Origin: CAZVCJ01 sp964625745
GTDB taxonomy: Bacteria > Chloroflexota > Anaerolineae > VGOG01
Assembly: GCA_964625745.1 (NCBI GenBank)
Contig: CAZVCJ010000061.1
Span: 1 to 21,298, forward strand
Direction: 5' to 3'
Length of the DNA: 21,298 bases
Both the position numbers and the translations under genes were made by a program. This document shows, one piece after another, positions 13,665 to 20,908 of this stretch. How positions within the stretch are numbered: the stretch's first letter is position 1; the number at the start of each line of letters is the position of its first letter. Under the pieces are notes generated by a model that searched no databases, was not told where the DNA came from, and saw only the letters and a program-made list of their open reading frames with translations.

Positions 13665-16600
13665 TTGATGATGACCTTGTCGTCAACCACTCTCATCTCC
13701 TCGTCCAGGACTCGCAGGCGGGCCATGGTGGAGAGGAGATAAAGCCCCACCTCGATCTGATATTCGCCTGGAGGCGCTTCGTAGGAGAGGCGCACCGAGT
13801 GGATGTCTTCGATGATTTCGCCTTCCTTCCACTGGCTGGTGGGATAGGTGCCGTGGACAGGCCATACATCCTCCTGTCCCCAGATTTGCTGCTCTTTGTC
13901 AAGGATGTGGACGAAAACAGTGTAGTCCTCGTCCATCCTCTTCAAGCACTGCCAGGTGAGGGAGAGTTCCAGGGCCTCTCCGGGGCGCAATTCTCGTCGG
14001 CGGTGTCCTGAGCTTGCCGAAGGGTCGAGGTCATATCCTAGAAGCAGGATTCGATTGTCGAAGTTGACGGCCGGGCCGCCAGCCGGAGGGGTGCTGCGTA
14101 TCTGGATGGACCGCAGGGGACACCACTCGCTCGCGGTGGCCAGCCAGTGGCTCCTCACGGGCAGCATCTGGTCGGAGTCGGGGAGGCTTAGCCCCACCAG
14201 CAGACCTACCTCCCCGGCGGTTGCAGGCATGGTCAGGTCGTGGCTCGTCTGCACAATCTGGCCCACCTCCCAGCGCGAAGTCGGATGCTCGCCGAAGAGG
14301 GGAGGGAGGCTCTCTTGCCACACTACCTTTCCGTTCTCATCAACCGTTCGCAAGGCGATGTCATAGTTCGTGTTGCCCTCGCGTAGCCTCTGCCAGTAGA
14401 GGCTCAGGGTTGCCTGTCCGTTGGGGCGGACGAAGCTAGGCTGATCGTAGCCCAGCAGGATCAGCTCGTCGGCGAAGCTGGCCCGCAGGGGGTAGGGGAT
14501 GGCGTGCAACCTGCGGTTGCCTTCCTCTGGAGACTCCCAGCCTGCCCCTTCCAGGACGTGAACATGGCCTATCTGATCAATGGAAATTGCCTCCTCGCCG
14601 AAAGGCGGGAAAAGGCCCACTTCCAGTCTGTAAGTGCCGGGGGGCAGGGCCCTGCTGATAGCCAATTCGTGGAAGTCGGGAACGATCTCCCCAGGGCGCC
14701 AGGCGACCACCGGGTAATAGCCATTGACGGGATGACGCCCCTCTTCCTCCAGCCAGACGTGGCCGCTCTCACCCACCAGGCGCAGACGGATGTGATAGTT
14801 GTCGTCTGCTTTGTCCAGAGCTTGCCAGAACAGGGTCAGGCGCAGATGACCCGGCGGCTCGATGGTTAGAGAATCGGCGTTGTAGCCCAACAGACGAATG
14901 CTCTGGCTAAAATCAGTTGATAGGGATTGTTTGATGGTCGGCTCCTGGGTGAGCGTTGTCGTGCCCACCTCGACCAGGGGACCCAGAGAGCGCAGGTGGA
15001 ATTGCCCCTCCAGTCCCGGCAGATAACGTGCCAGGTAGACTGGTTGGCCTTGAGCCAGGCGGGTCTCCAATTGCTGACGATAGCCCGCTTCGTCGCCCAT
15101 GACGATGATGTCGAGGTCAGACCGTATTCCCTCCACGCGCTGGAGGTAGTAAAGAGGTGCTATTTTCTCGCTATCAGCCAGGATCGCAGCCCCAGAAGCT
15201 ATATCCAGCCCCAGGACGTATTGACCCCAGCGGTAGGCTTCCCATCCCCGATGGCTCATATCCACCTGAGGGAGGTTGGTGCAGAGGAGGAGGAAGGTGA
15301 CGAGTAACGAGAAACAAGTGATGAGTAACGAGTCCAATATCCAATATCTAACCCTTCGGCCAGGCTCAGGGCAGGCATCCGATACCCGGCTGCTTGCTGC
15401 TTGCCACAAAGCGTGCAGTCCCGCTCCGATCCAGATGGCGAAGAGCAGGTGGGCGGGGATGATGAAGGCCGAGATGTCGGGCACGTAGTAGTTTAGGCCG
15501 TAGATGAAGTAGGCGAGATAGGCAACCAGCAAAAGAACGGCTTCCTTGCGCCCCCCCTTCATTCCCCCCAACTTTTGGGGGGCAAGCAGCCAGACCAGTC
15601 CCAGCAGCCCCAGGATTAATCCAACCCAACCAAATTGCTCCAGAAGTAAACGAAAAATGATGCGGTAGCGCTCAGGGTCTTTGAGCCAGGCGTCCCAGTG
15701 GAGGGCGCCACGGAAACGGCTGCCCAGCACCCAGTTGGCAAACTCGCCCAGGGCCACGGGGCGTCCATCATGGAGGGCTGGCCAGCGCAGGGGGATGTAG
15801 AGGTAGGCCGACAGGCCAAGCAAAAAGAGCCCCGCAGCGGTCAGTATCTTTTTCGAGGGTGAGCGTTCAGCGAGTAGCGTGTTTCCCCTCCCTCGGAGGG
15901 AGGGGCCAGGGGAGGGTGTGCCTCCTGCGTCGCAGAACCCACCCCCTCCCTGCCTCCCCCTGGCAAGGGGAGGAGTTTCGCCATTCTCCTGACCGGTTAC
16001 TTTCAGGTTGGCGAAAAAGCAGCGCTTGTTCAACAGGGCGTATATAGCTATGGCCGGAGCCAACAGGATCATGGTAAGGTGGTTGGTCAAACTGAGACCG
16101 TAGACGAAAGCAATGTCGCCGATTCGCCGATTCGCCGATTCGCCGATTCGCTTCAGGAGCAGATAGAGCACCAAAGCTACGAAAAAGACGTTGAGAGTAT
16201 ATACCTCCGCGATCACTGCCTGTGACCAGAAGGTGCGCGAGAAGGCGAAGGTCAGGGCCGCCAACAGGCTGATGGCTCGATGCCGGGTCAGATGCACCAG
16301 GCAGAGGTAGAGGCAGACGACGGCCAGGCTGGCGAAGAGGGGAGAGATGAGGTTGACCCGATAGGCGACGTTGCTGATGGGGAGCAGCGTGAAGAGCTTC
16401 CCCAAGAGGATGTACAATGGGTAGCCGGTGGGGTGAGCAATCCCCAAAGTGTAGGAGACAACCTGGAACTCGAAACTGTCGGCCTCGCCCAGTGTGGGCG
16501 AGAGGGTGCTCAGATAGACGACGAAGGTCAGGGCGAAGAGACTCGCAGGAATTGCCCTATCTATCAAACGTTGGCCGACGATTCCCTTCCTGAGCAGGGC

Positions 16601-16957
16601 TTTGACTTTGAGGGCGATGACGAGGAGGAGGCTGCCCCACAGCAGCGACCTGGCTTGCAGGGGGTTCACTTCCCTTTTGATGAGGTAGAAGAGTAGTAAG
16701 AAAAGGGGAGTGTAGGTGAGGGCGTCGTCGGCGAGGGTTTGATGCAGCGGCGTCTTGCCTCGTCGAGCGCAGGTTGCAGAATAAAGACGCCAGAAAGCGA
16801 TGAGGGCCAGAGTGACGGCCAGTGACAAGAGGGTGGTCTGGGGTAGGGAGTTGAGTCCTGGCAGGGCATGGTAGAAGTTCTCCGCCAGGAAACGGCTGGT
16901 GAAAGCGCCTAAAGCCAGGCCTGCTCCCAGTACATAAATCCAATATCCAATATCCAA
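13637..16957 (-). CDS. DUF2723 membrane glycosyltransferase-like protein with three C-terminal beta repeats
   Basis: This is a 1106-residue membrane protein. Hydrophobic helices span about residues 1-570, and the DUF2723 signature TLGEADSFEF (155-164) and GIAHPTGYPLY (172-182) is typical of GT-C-type (TMEM260-like) transferases using lipid-linked sugars. Residues ~687-1080 hold three related beta-rich units, each starting LLGY(D/N) and containing a W, a YP/HPTS.W element and an E/GVGL(F/Y/S) strand; these are probably exposed outside the membrane. The start is TTG 16957 inside a heptamer array, without a good SD, 18 bases after the C39 gene, so coupling is possible and the start is uncertain. 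Several intergenic-type repeats are inserted in frame. Confidence 0.85.
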   Translation of the reverse strand: MDIGYWIYVLGAGLALGAFTSRFLAENFYHALPGLNSLPQTTLLSLAVTLALIAFWRLYSATCARRGKTPLHQTLADDALTYTPLFLLLFYLIKREVNPLQARSLLWGSLLLVIALKVKALLRKGIVGQRLIDRAIPASLFALTFVVYLSTLSPTLGEADSFEFQVVSYTLGIAHPTGYPLYILLGKLFTLLPISNVAYRVNLISPLFASLAVVCLYLCLVHLTRHRAISLLAALTFAFSRTFWSQAVIAEVYTLNVFFVALVLYLLLKRIGESANRRIGDIAFVYGLSLTNHLTMILLAPAIAIYALLNKRCFFANLKVTGQENGETPPLARGRQGGGGFCDAGGTPSPGPSLRGRGNTLLAERSPSKKILTAAGLFLLGLSAYLYIPLRWPALHDGRPVALGEFANWVLGSRFRGALHWDAWLKDPERYRIIFRLLLEQFGWVGLILGLLGLVWLLAPQKLGGMKGGRKEAVLLLVAYLAYFIYGLNYYVPDISAFIIPAHLLFAIWIGAGLHALWQAASSRVSDACPEPGRRVRYWILDSLLITCFSLLVTFLLLCTNLPQVDMSHRGWEAYRWGQYVLGLDIASGAAILADSEKIAPLYYLQRVEGIRSDLDIIVMGDEAGYRQQLETRLAQGQPVYLARYLPGLEGQFHLRSLGPLVEVGTTTLTQEPTIKQSLSTDFSQSIRLLGYNADSLTIEPPGHLRLTLFWQALDKADDNYHIRLRLVGESGHVWLEEEGRHPVNGYYPVVAWRPGEIVPDFHELAISRALPPGTYRLEVGLFPPFGEEAISIDQIGHVHVLEGAGWESPEEGNRRLHAIPYPLRASFADELILLGYDQPSFVRPNGQATLSLYWQRLREGNTNYDIALRTVDENGKVVWQESLPPLFGEHPTSRWEVGQIVQTSHDLTMPATAGEVGLLVGLSLPDSDQMLPVRSHWLATASEWCPLRSIQIRSTPPAGGPAVNFDNRILLLGYDLDPSASSGHRRRELRPGEALELSLTWQCLKRMDEDYTVFVHILDKEQQIWGQEDVWPVHGTYPTSQWKEGEIIEDIHSVRLSYEAPPGEYQIEVGLYLLSTMARLRVLDEEMRVVDDKVIIKMTNGTMNQ
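14005..14028. repeat. CCCTTCGGC..GCTCAGG dispersed element inside coding sequence
   Basis: The minus strand reads TCGACCCTTCGGCAAGCTCAGGAC-like sequence and encodes DPSASSGH. A second copy lies at 15351-15376. Compared with the two sister protein repeats, this unit has 8-9 extra residues between LLGYD and the next strand, which fits insertion of about 24-27 bases. Confidence 0.7.
15299..15354. repeat. Heptamer tandem array inside coding sequence
   Basis: The plus strand divides into eight consecutive heptamers: GACGAGT, AACGAGA, AACAAGT, GATGAGT, AACGAGT, CCAATAT, CCAATAT, CTAACCC. The reading frame of the DUF2723 protein stays open through it (about residues 534-553, ending in a hydrophobic stretch). 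CCAATAT is the same unit as at 16940-16967. Confidence 0.7.
15351..15376. repeat. CCCTTCGGC..GGCTCAGG dispersed element, second copy
   Basis: It adjoins the heptamer array and encodes part of DACPEPGRRV on the minus strand. It shares CCCTTCGGC and GCTCAGG with 14005-14028. Confidence 0.65.
15564..15582. repeat. C6/G6 hairpin element inside coding sequence
   Basis: CCCCCC-AACTTTT-GGGGGG is a six-base stem with a loop almost identical to that of the hairpin in the PBP2 gene (AACTTT at 19568-19573). It encodes the PQKLGG region of the DUF2723 protein. Confidence 0.7.
15885..15973. repeat. Double palindrome inside coding sequence
   Basis: CCCCTCCCT-CGG-AGGGAGGGG (15885-15905) and CCTCCCC-CTGGCAAG-like GGGGAGG (15953-15973) flank a C-rich spacer. 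Together they encode a Gly/Pro/Arg-rich stretch (about residues 328-358) between two membrane segments. The composition is unlike the rest of the protein. Confidence 0.7.
16117..16148. repeat. Four exact copies of octamer CGCCGATT
   Basis: Four perfect tandem units plus a partial CGC encode ESANRRIGD-like residues (about 270-281) of the DUF2723 protein. Eight is not a multiple of three, so gain or loss of a unit would shift the frame. Confidence 0.8.
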
Positions 16958-16967
16958 TATCTAATAT
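16940..16967. repeat. CCAATAT heptamer array at the DUF2723 start
   Basis: Three CCAATAT units and one CTAATAT cover the proposed TTG start and the first residues (MDIGYWI). The start of the gene therefore lies in repeat sequence. Confidence 0.75.
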
Positions 16968-16975
16968 CCAAGTGC

Positions 16976-17926
16976 TCAGGGAGTTACTTCGAGAGCCATG
17001 TTGTTCAGGTATCCGAAAGCTCGGGCCAGGTCAGTGCTTTTATAGAAGTGCTCTTGCCCATCGTATGGATCGTTTACCCAGAAGCCTTCTTGATTGTAGC
17101 CGATCACTACTACTGTGTGCTCGTAGTTGACCATCTTCACTTTTTGCCCTGTGCTTAGCGTGATTGTCACTGGCTCTTGCACCCGAAGCCTGTAGGTTAC
17201 CCAGGCTATGACCGGATGCCTTCTATCCAGAGCTCTCTTTATACCCTCCAACCCACCCTCTACATAAGCGGCCTCCAGGCCAGTCGCTATCAGGACTTCT
17301 CTGATGGGTGCGGCATACACCCCATAGTCAGTTAGACCGCCAGAGACGCCATCCAGCCTACCTCTGAACCCCACGTTGGGGTTTTCGTCTCTCGGCAGCG
17401 CTTCGATGATCTCCTCCTCACTCAGGCGAACCCCATAGAAGTTGGCTACCATTGAAGCGGCCGATGACTCGCAAGTCAATCTGTGAGCTTGTTTGTAGCG
17501 TGGTACATCCAGCTTCACCTCTGCCGAGGAGCTTTCCTCCTCTGGCTCTACATCTGGCTCTACATCTTTCAACAACTCCATCTCATTGGCAAGGTTCTCG
17601 ATTTCCGAGTGTATGATCATCTGATCTCGCCGGAGGGCCTCAATGTCCGTCCCGAGCGCGGTAACGTTCATGCTGATTTGAGACGATACCGCCTTCTCCA
17701 ACCCTTCTACCTTATCAGTGAGGGTTGCAACGTCTCGCTGGATGAGCTCTTGCTCCTGTTTGAGGACTTCTATCTCGGCTCGCAGGGCAGCGATTTCGCT
17801 ATTCTTGTGGTCGGAATAGAGTATGCTGGCCATAAGCAAGGTCGCCAGGAGAGCACTGGCGACCAGCACGATTAGCGCGGTGGTCAGGATTCGTGGAGGG
17901 ATGGTAGGGCTTTGACTTGATTTCAC
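16976..17926 (-). CDS. Membrane-anchored coiled-coil C39-like cysteine peptidase
   Basis: This 316-residue protein has a single N-terminal membrane segment (about 13-37) and a long coiled coil with heptad hydrophobics (about 42-122). An acidic linker (124-133) and a papain-like C39-type domain (140-316) follow. Likely active residues are Cys152 in RLTCESSAASM, His270 in NYEHTVVVIGY, and Asp286 in WVNDPYDG, with Gln145 for the oxyanion hole. I chose GTG 17926 because GGAG lies seven bases upstream, within the PBP2 stop region; a longer frame inside the PBP2 gene has no protein-like sequence. The active domain should face outside. Its target is unknown. It directly follows PBP2 and precedes the DUF2723 gene. 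Confidence 0.82.
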   Translation of the reverse strand: MKSSQSPTIPPRILTTALIVLVASALLATLLMASILYSDHKNSEIAALRAEIEVLKQEQELIQRDVATLTDKVEGLEKAVSSQISMNVTALGTDIEALRRDQMIIHSEIENLANEMELLKDVEPDVEPEEESSSAEVKLDVPRYKQAHRLTCESSAASMVANFYGVRLSEEEIIEALPRDENPNVGFRGRLDGVSGGLTDYGVYAAPIREVLIATGLEAAYVEGGLEGIKRALDRRHPVIAWVTYRLRVQEPVTITLSTGQKVKMVNYEHTVVVIGYNQEGFWVNDPYDGQEHFYKSTDLARAFGYLNNMALEVTP

Positions 17927-17930
17927 ACTA

Positions 17931-19940
17931 TTACTCCGGCGGCTCAGATTCTGGGGTAGGCGTGGGCTCCGGTTCGTACAGGCCGAAATAGTAGCGCAGG
18001 ATATCGGTGGCGATGGGCACGGCAGTGGCGGTTCCCTCGCCACCACCGGCCACGAAGACCACCAGGGCGATCTCCGGCTCCTCAGCGGGGGCGAAGGCCG
18101 TGAACCAGGCATGGGTGGGCAGATGTCCTTCGTCATCAACGGGGGGGCCAGGGTACTCGGCCGTGCCCGTCTTACCGGCCACCGCTACCCCCTCTAAGTT
18201 GGCCCCCAGGCCGGTGCCCCATTCGACGGCTGCCCGCAGCCCCTCGCGGACTATGGCCAGGTTCTCCTCCGAGACGGGGACCTGGCCGAGGACCTCTGGG
18301 GTGAAAGGTCGGATCACTTGACCCTCTGCATCGGTCACCTGGTAGACGAGTTGGGGTCGGTAGAGCGTCCCCCCGTTGGCCACTGCTGCGGTGGCGTTCA
18401 GGAGCTGCAAGGGGGTGACCAGGATGAAGCCCTGGCCGATGGCTACGTTGTACGTGTCGCCAGTGGCCCAGCTCTCGGCATAGTTCAGCCGCTTCCACTT
18501 TTGAGTGGGCACTAAGCCAGACTCCTCCCCCGGCAGATCAATGCCCGTCGGCTGACCCAGTCCGAAAGAGTGGGCATATTCACTCAGTCGTTCCAGTCCC
18601 AGGCCCTGGAACTCTTTGTAGCCTCCTGTAATTTGATAGAAGAAGATGTCACAGGATTGAGCAATGGCCTGAATGATGTTGAGTGCTCCGTGGCCTTGGC
18701 CATATTTGTGAATCCAGCAGTAAAATGGCTGGGCCAACTCAGGATCGTCGGGGAAGTACTTGTTGGGCAGCCAGAGAGTGCCCTGGCAGGTCAGAGTCGT
18801 CCTCCTGTTGACGACACCCTCCTCCAGGGCGGCGGCGGCAGGGACGATCTTGAAGGCAGAGCCTGGCGGATATTGGCCGCTGATGGCGTGGTTGACCAGA
18901 GGCTTGCCGGGATCTTCTATCAACTGAGCCCAATCCTCCTGGGAGATGCCGCTGGAAAACAGATTGTTGTCATAACTGGGAAGGGAGACGAAGCTCAGGA
19001 TTTCGCCGGTTTGGGGATTCATGGCGATGGCTACGCCGCTTTCGACTCGGCTGCCCCCGGCGAAGGCGGACTCAGCTTTTTCCATGCCCTGGCGCAGGCT
19101 CTCCTCCGTGAACTGCTGCAGGTCCAGGTCAATGGTCAGGACCAGGTTGTGGCCCAGCAGAGGGGGCTGGGGATCTCCCACCGCTCTGACCTCGCGCCCG
19201 GCTACGTCCACCTCGCTGTACTTGTTCCCCTTGCTGCCGTGCAGCTCCTCCTCAAAAGTGAGCTCCACGCCAGTCAGTCCCACTTTGTCATTGATGGAAT
19301 CATAGCCCTGCTCTGCATAGGTCTCCGCCTGCTCGCCAGGGATGTGCCCCATGTAGCCGATGATGTGGGAAATCAGAGCCCCGCTGGGGTACTGGCGGAT
19401 GGGGGCTATCTCGATGAGCACGCCAGGCAGGTCCAGGTGCTCCTCTTCGATGATGAAGACGGTGTCGCGATCCACGTTGGTCTTGAGGGTGAGAGGGCGA
19501 TAGGGGGCAGCATCGCGCGCCTCGTCCACTATCTCTTTGATGCCTCTGCCCCCCCCCTCTCCCCCCCAACTTTGGGGGGGAGAGAGAGGGGGGGCGGAAG
19601 CAGTCGCCGTGCTGACTGGAATCTCAAGGAGAGCGGATAGCCGGGAAAAAACGGCCATTTCCTCCTGCTCATCTTCGGGCAGATAGGCTGGTATTATCGT
19701 GACGGCGAAGCTGGGAATGTTCCGTACCAGGATGCGTCCGTGGCGGTCGTAGATGACGCCGCGGGCGGCCTCGATGGGTACCAGGCGGAAGCGATTGCGG
19801 TCGGCCAACATTCGATAGTGCTCACCCTCGACGATTTGCAGCCGCCACATTTGGAAGGCAAAGATCAGGAAGACCAGGATGACGATGCCACGAAAAGCCC
19901 AGAGTCTTCTTTTGAAATTAAGGTCGGGTGATGGTCTCAT
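17931..19940 (-). CDS. mrdA: Penicillin-binding protein 2 (peptidoglycan transpeptidase)
   Basis: This 669-residue class B PBP cross-links peptidoglycan during cell elongation. It has a short cytoplasmic start, a membrane anchor at about 17-35, a dimerisation domain with RGVIYDRHGRIL (60-71), and the transpeptidase domain: SAFK with active Ser361 and Lys364, SCD (429-431) as the second motif, and KTGT (590-593) as the third. The tail is Pro/Glu-rich. The ATG has GAGGAAAGG upstream and lies 15 bases after mreD. Residues ~115-133 (Pro/Ser/Gly-rich) are encoded by a palindromic repeat inserted in frame in the dimerisation domain, where relatives have a short loop. No other defect is seen, so it is probably functional. 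Confidence 0.95.
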   Translation of the reverse strand: MRPSPDLNFKRRLWAFRGIVILVFLIFAFQMWRLQIVEGEHYRMLADRNRFRLVPIEAARGVIYDRHGRILVRNIPSFAVTIIPAYLPEDEQEEMAVFSRLSALLEIPVSTATASAPPLSPPQSWGGEGGGRGIKEIVDEARDAAPYRPLTLKTNVDRDTVFIIEEEHLDLPGVLIEIAPIRQYPSGALISHIIGYMGHIPGEQAETYAEQGYDSINDKVGLTGVELTFEEELHGSKGNKYSEVDVAGREVRAVGDPQPPLLGHNLVLTIDLDLQQFTEESLRQGMEKAESAFAGGSRVESGVAIAMNPQTGEILSFVSLPSYDNNLFSSGISQEDWAQLIEDPGKPLVNHAISGQYPPGSAFKIVPAAAALEEGVVNRRTTLTCQGTLWLPNKYFPDDPELAQPFYCWIHKYGQGHGALNIIQAIAQSCDIFFYQITGGYKEFQGLGLERLSEYAHSFGLGQPTGIDLPGEESGLVPTQKWKRLNYAESWATGDTYNVAIGQGFILVTPLQLLNATAAVANGGTLYRPQLVYQVTDAEGQVIRPFTPEVLGQVPVSEENLAIVREGLRAAVEWGTGLGANLEGVAVAGKTGTAEYPGPPVDDEGHLPTHAWFTAFAPAEEPEIALVVFVAGGGEGTATAVPIATDILRYYFGLYEPEPTPTPESEPPE
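19549..19597. repeat. C/G-rich palindrome inside the PBP2 gene
   Basis: TCTCCCCCCC (19558-19567) - AACTTT - GGGGGGGAGA (19574-19583) forms a ten-base perfect stem, extended by further C and G runs on both sides. It encodes the APPLSPPQSWGGEGGG stretch of PBP2. The core and loop match the element at 15564-15582. Confidence 0.8.
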
Positions 19941-19955
19941 CCTTTCCTCGGAATC

Positions 19956-20396
19956 TTACCAGGCCATTTCCTCTCGTCCTGTCTTACGGTGGAGCCAATA
20001 TAGGGCTTTGTAAACGAAAGGTGCTAGCAATACGTTGAACAACGTGGAGGGCAGCACCACTTTGATCAGGCTGTCTGCCCAGGCTATCGAACAGCCTCTC
20101 GCATACAGCAAGAGGAGGAAAAACAAGTCGTAGGCCAGAGTAGCAGCTAGAGTCGCGACCAGGGGAAGAGCGAGGTGGGTACGGAAGACGCTCAACTCTC
20201 CCAGGCCAGCCAGCAAACTGAGGACTACGAGGATCACGGTAAAGGTTCCAAAGGGGGCGCCTGAGAGCAGGTCCAGCCCAATCCCTCCGATCAGGGCCCA
20301 GATCATGCCCTCTTGTGCTCCTCGCAAGAGGCTCCAGGAGATCACCATCAGGAGCATGAGGTCGGGCTTCACGTCCAGGACGGATAGATGAGGCAT
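19956..20396 (-). CDS. mreD: Rod shape-determining protein MreD
   Basis: This 146-residue inner-membrane protein of the elongation complex has several membrane helices and the MreD hallmarks LDVKPDLMLL (7-16), SLLRGAQEG and GLDLLSGAPFG (40-50). The first ATG (20396) omits the first membrane helix. The frame is open upstream to 20462 and encodes IYATILLLIAIAITQ, which is the expected helix. The full protein therefore probably starts near 20456 at a non-standard codon. PBP2 follows after 15 bases, as in mre-mrd clusters; mreC, usually just upstream, is absent. Confidence 0.85.
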   Translation of the reverse strand: MPHLSVLDVKPDLMLLMVISWSLLRGAQEGMIWALIGGIGLDLLSGAPFGTFTVILVVLSLLAGLGELSVFRTHLALPLVATLAATLAYDLFFLLLLYARGCSIAWADSLIKVVLPSTLFNVLLAPFVYKALYWLHRKTGREEMAW

Positions 20397-20456
20397 CGCC
20401 GTCGTTTGTGTTATGGCGATGGCGATTAGCAGCAGGATAGTGGCATAAATGTTTAT

Positions 20457-20469
20457 GGTGACTCACCTC
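20457..20469 (-). promoter_or_regulatory. Likely ribosome binding site for full-length MreD
   Basis: On the minus strand GAGGTGA (20469-20463) is followed by GTCACC and then ATA (20456-20454) in the MreD frame. The spacing is ideal for a start at ATA, a rare initiation codon. A sequence error turning ATG into ATA is an alternative. Confidence 0.45.
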
Positions 20470-20521
20470 GATTAGACATTGGCGTCGCGGCCTAACGGAT
20501 GTCAACCTGTGCCTTCTGCTT

Positions 20522-20908
20522 TCAGTGCGAGGCTTGATAGATCTCCGACTTGGCCAAATCAATGATAGCACCAACTTGGGTGAGGAAGTCCATCCCAACG
20601 ATGCCATCTATCTCGAAGCCGTAGTCCATCGCGCCGACTTCGATTTCAAAATCGTTGATTTGGAGTTCACCCAACGATAAATGGTCAACTCTCTTTGCGA
20701 AAACAAACTCTGCACCACCGACACCGCGAATCCTGTGTACAGTATCGTCAGCTTCGTATTGCAAGCCAATCGCCAGGGCTTTGTCTGTGGGAAAGATCGT
20801 TCCAACTGAGCCTGTGTCGAGCAGAACGTTTTTGAAGGTAAGTTGTTTGCTGTGATGTGTGATAGATACCATGACGTATGGTAATCCGTCCTGCAAACGT
20901 ATCTTCAT
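20522..20908 (-). CDS. Retropepsin-like aspartic protease
   Basis: This 128-residue single-domain protein has the retropepsin active-site motif VLLDTGSVGTIFP with catalytic Asp31, and a C-terminal IDGIVGMDFL that matches the hydrophobic-Gly strand near the flap end of the fold. Like viral proteases it would need to dimerise. There is no signal peptide. I start it at ATG 20908, which overlaps the TGA of the upstream gene (ATGA), rather than at the ATG eight codons earlier inside that gene. The coupling implies the two products work together. The natural substrate is unknown. Confidence 0.8.
   Translation of the reverse strand: MKIRLQDGLPYVMVSITHHSKQLTFKNVLLDTGSVGTIFPTDKALAIGLQYEADDTVHRIRGVGGAEFVFAKRVDHLSLGELQINDFEIEVGAMDYGFEIDGIVGMDFLTQVGAIIDLAKSEIYQASH

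Noticed and set aside
16117..16148. CRISPR array
   Set aside because: The units are 8 bases in direct tandem with no spacers, and no cas genes are present.
17927..18139. Longer N-terminus of the C39-like protein inside the PBP2 gene
   Set aside because: The extra residues are Ser/Pro/Arg-rich out-of-frame reading of PBP2, while GTG 17926 has a well-spaced GGAG.
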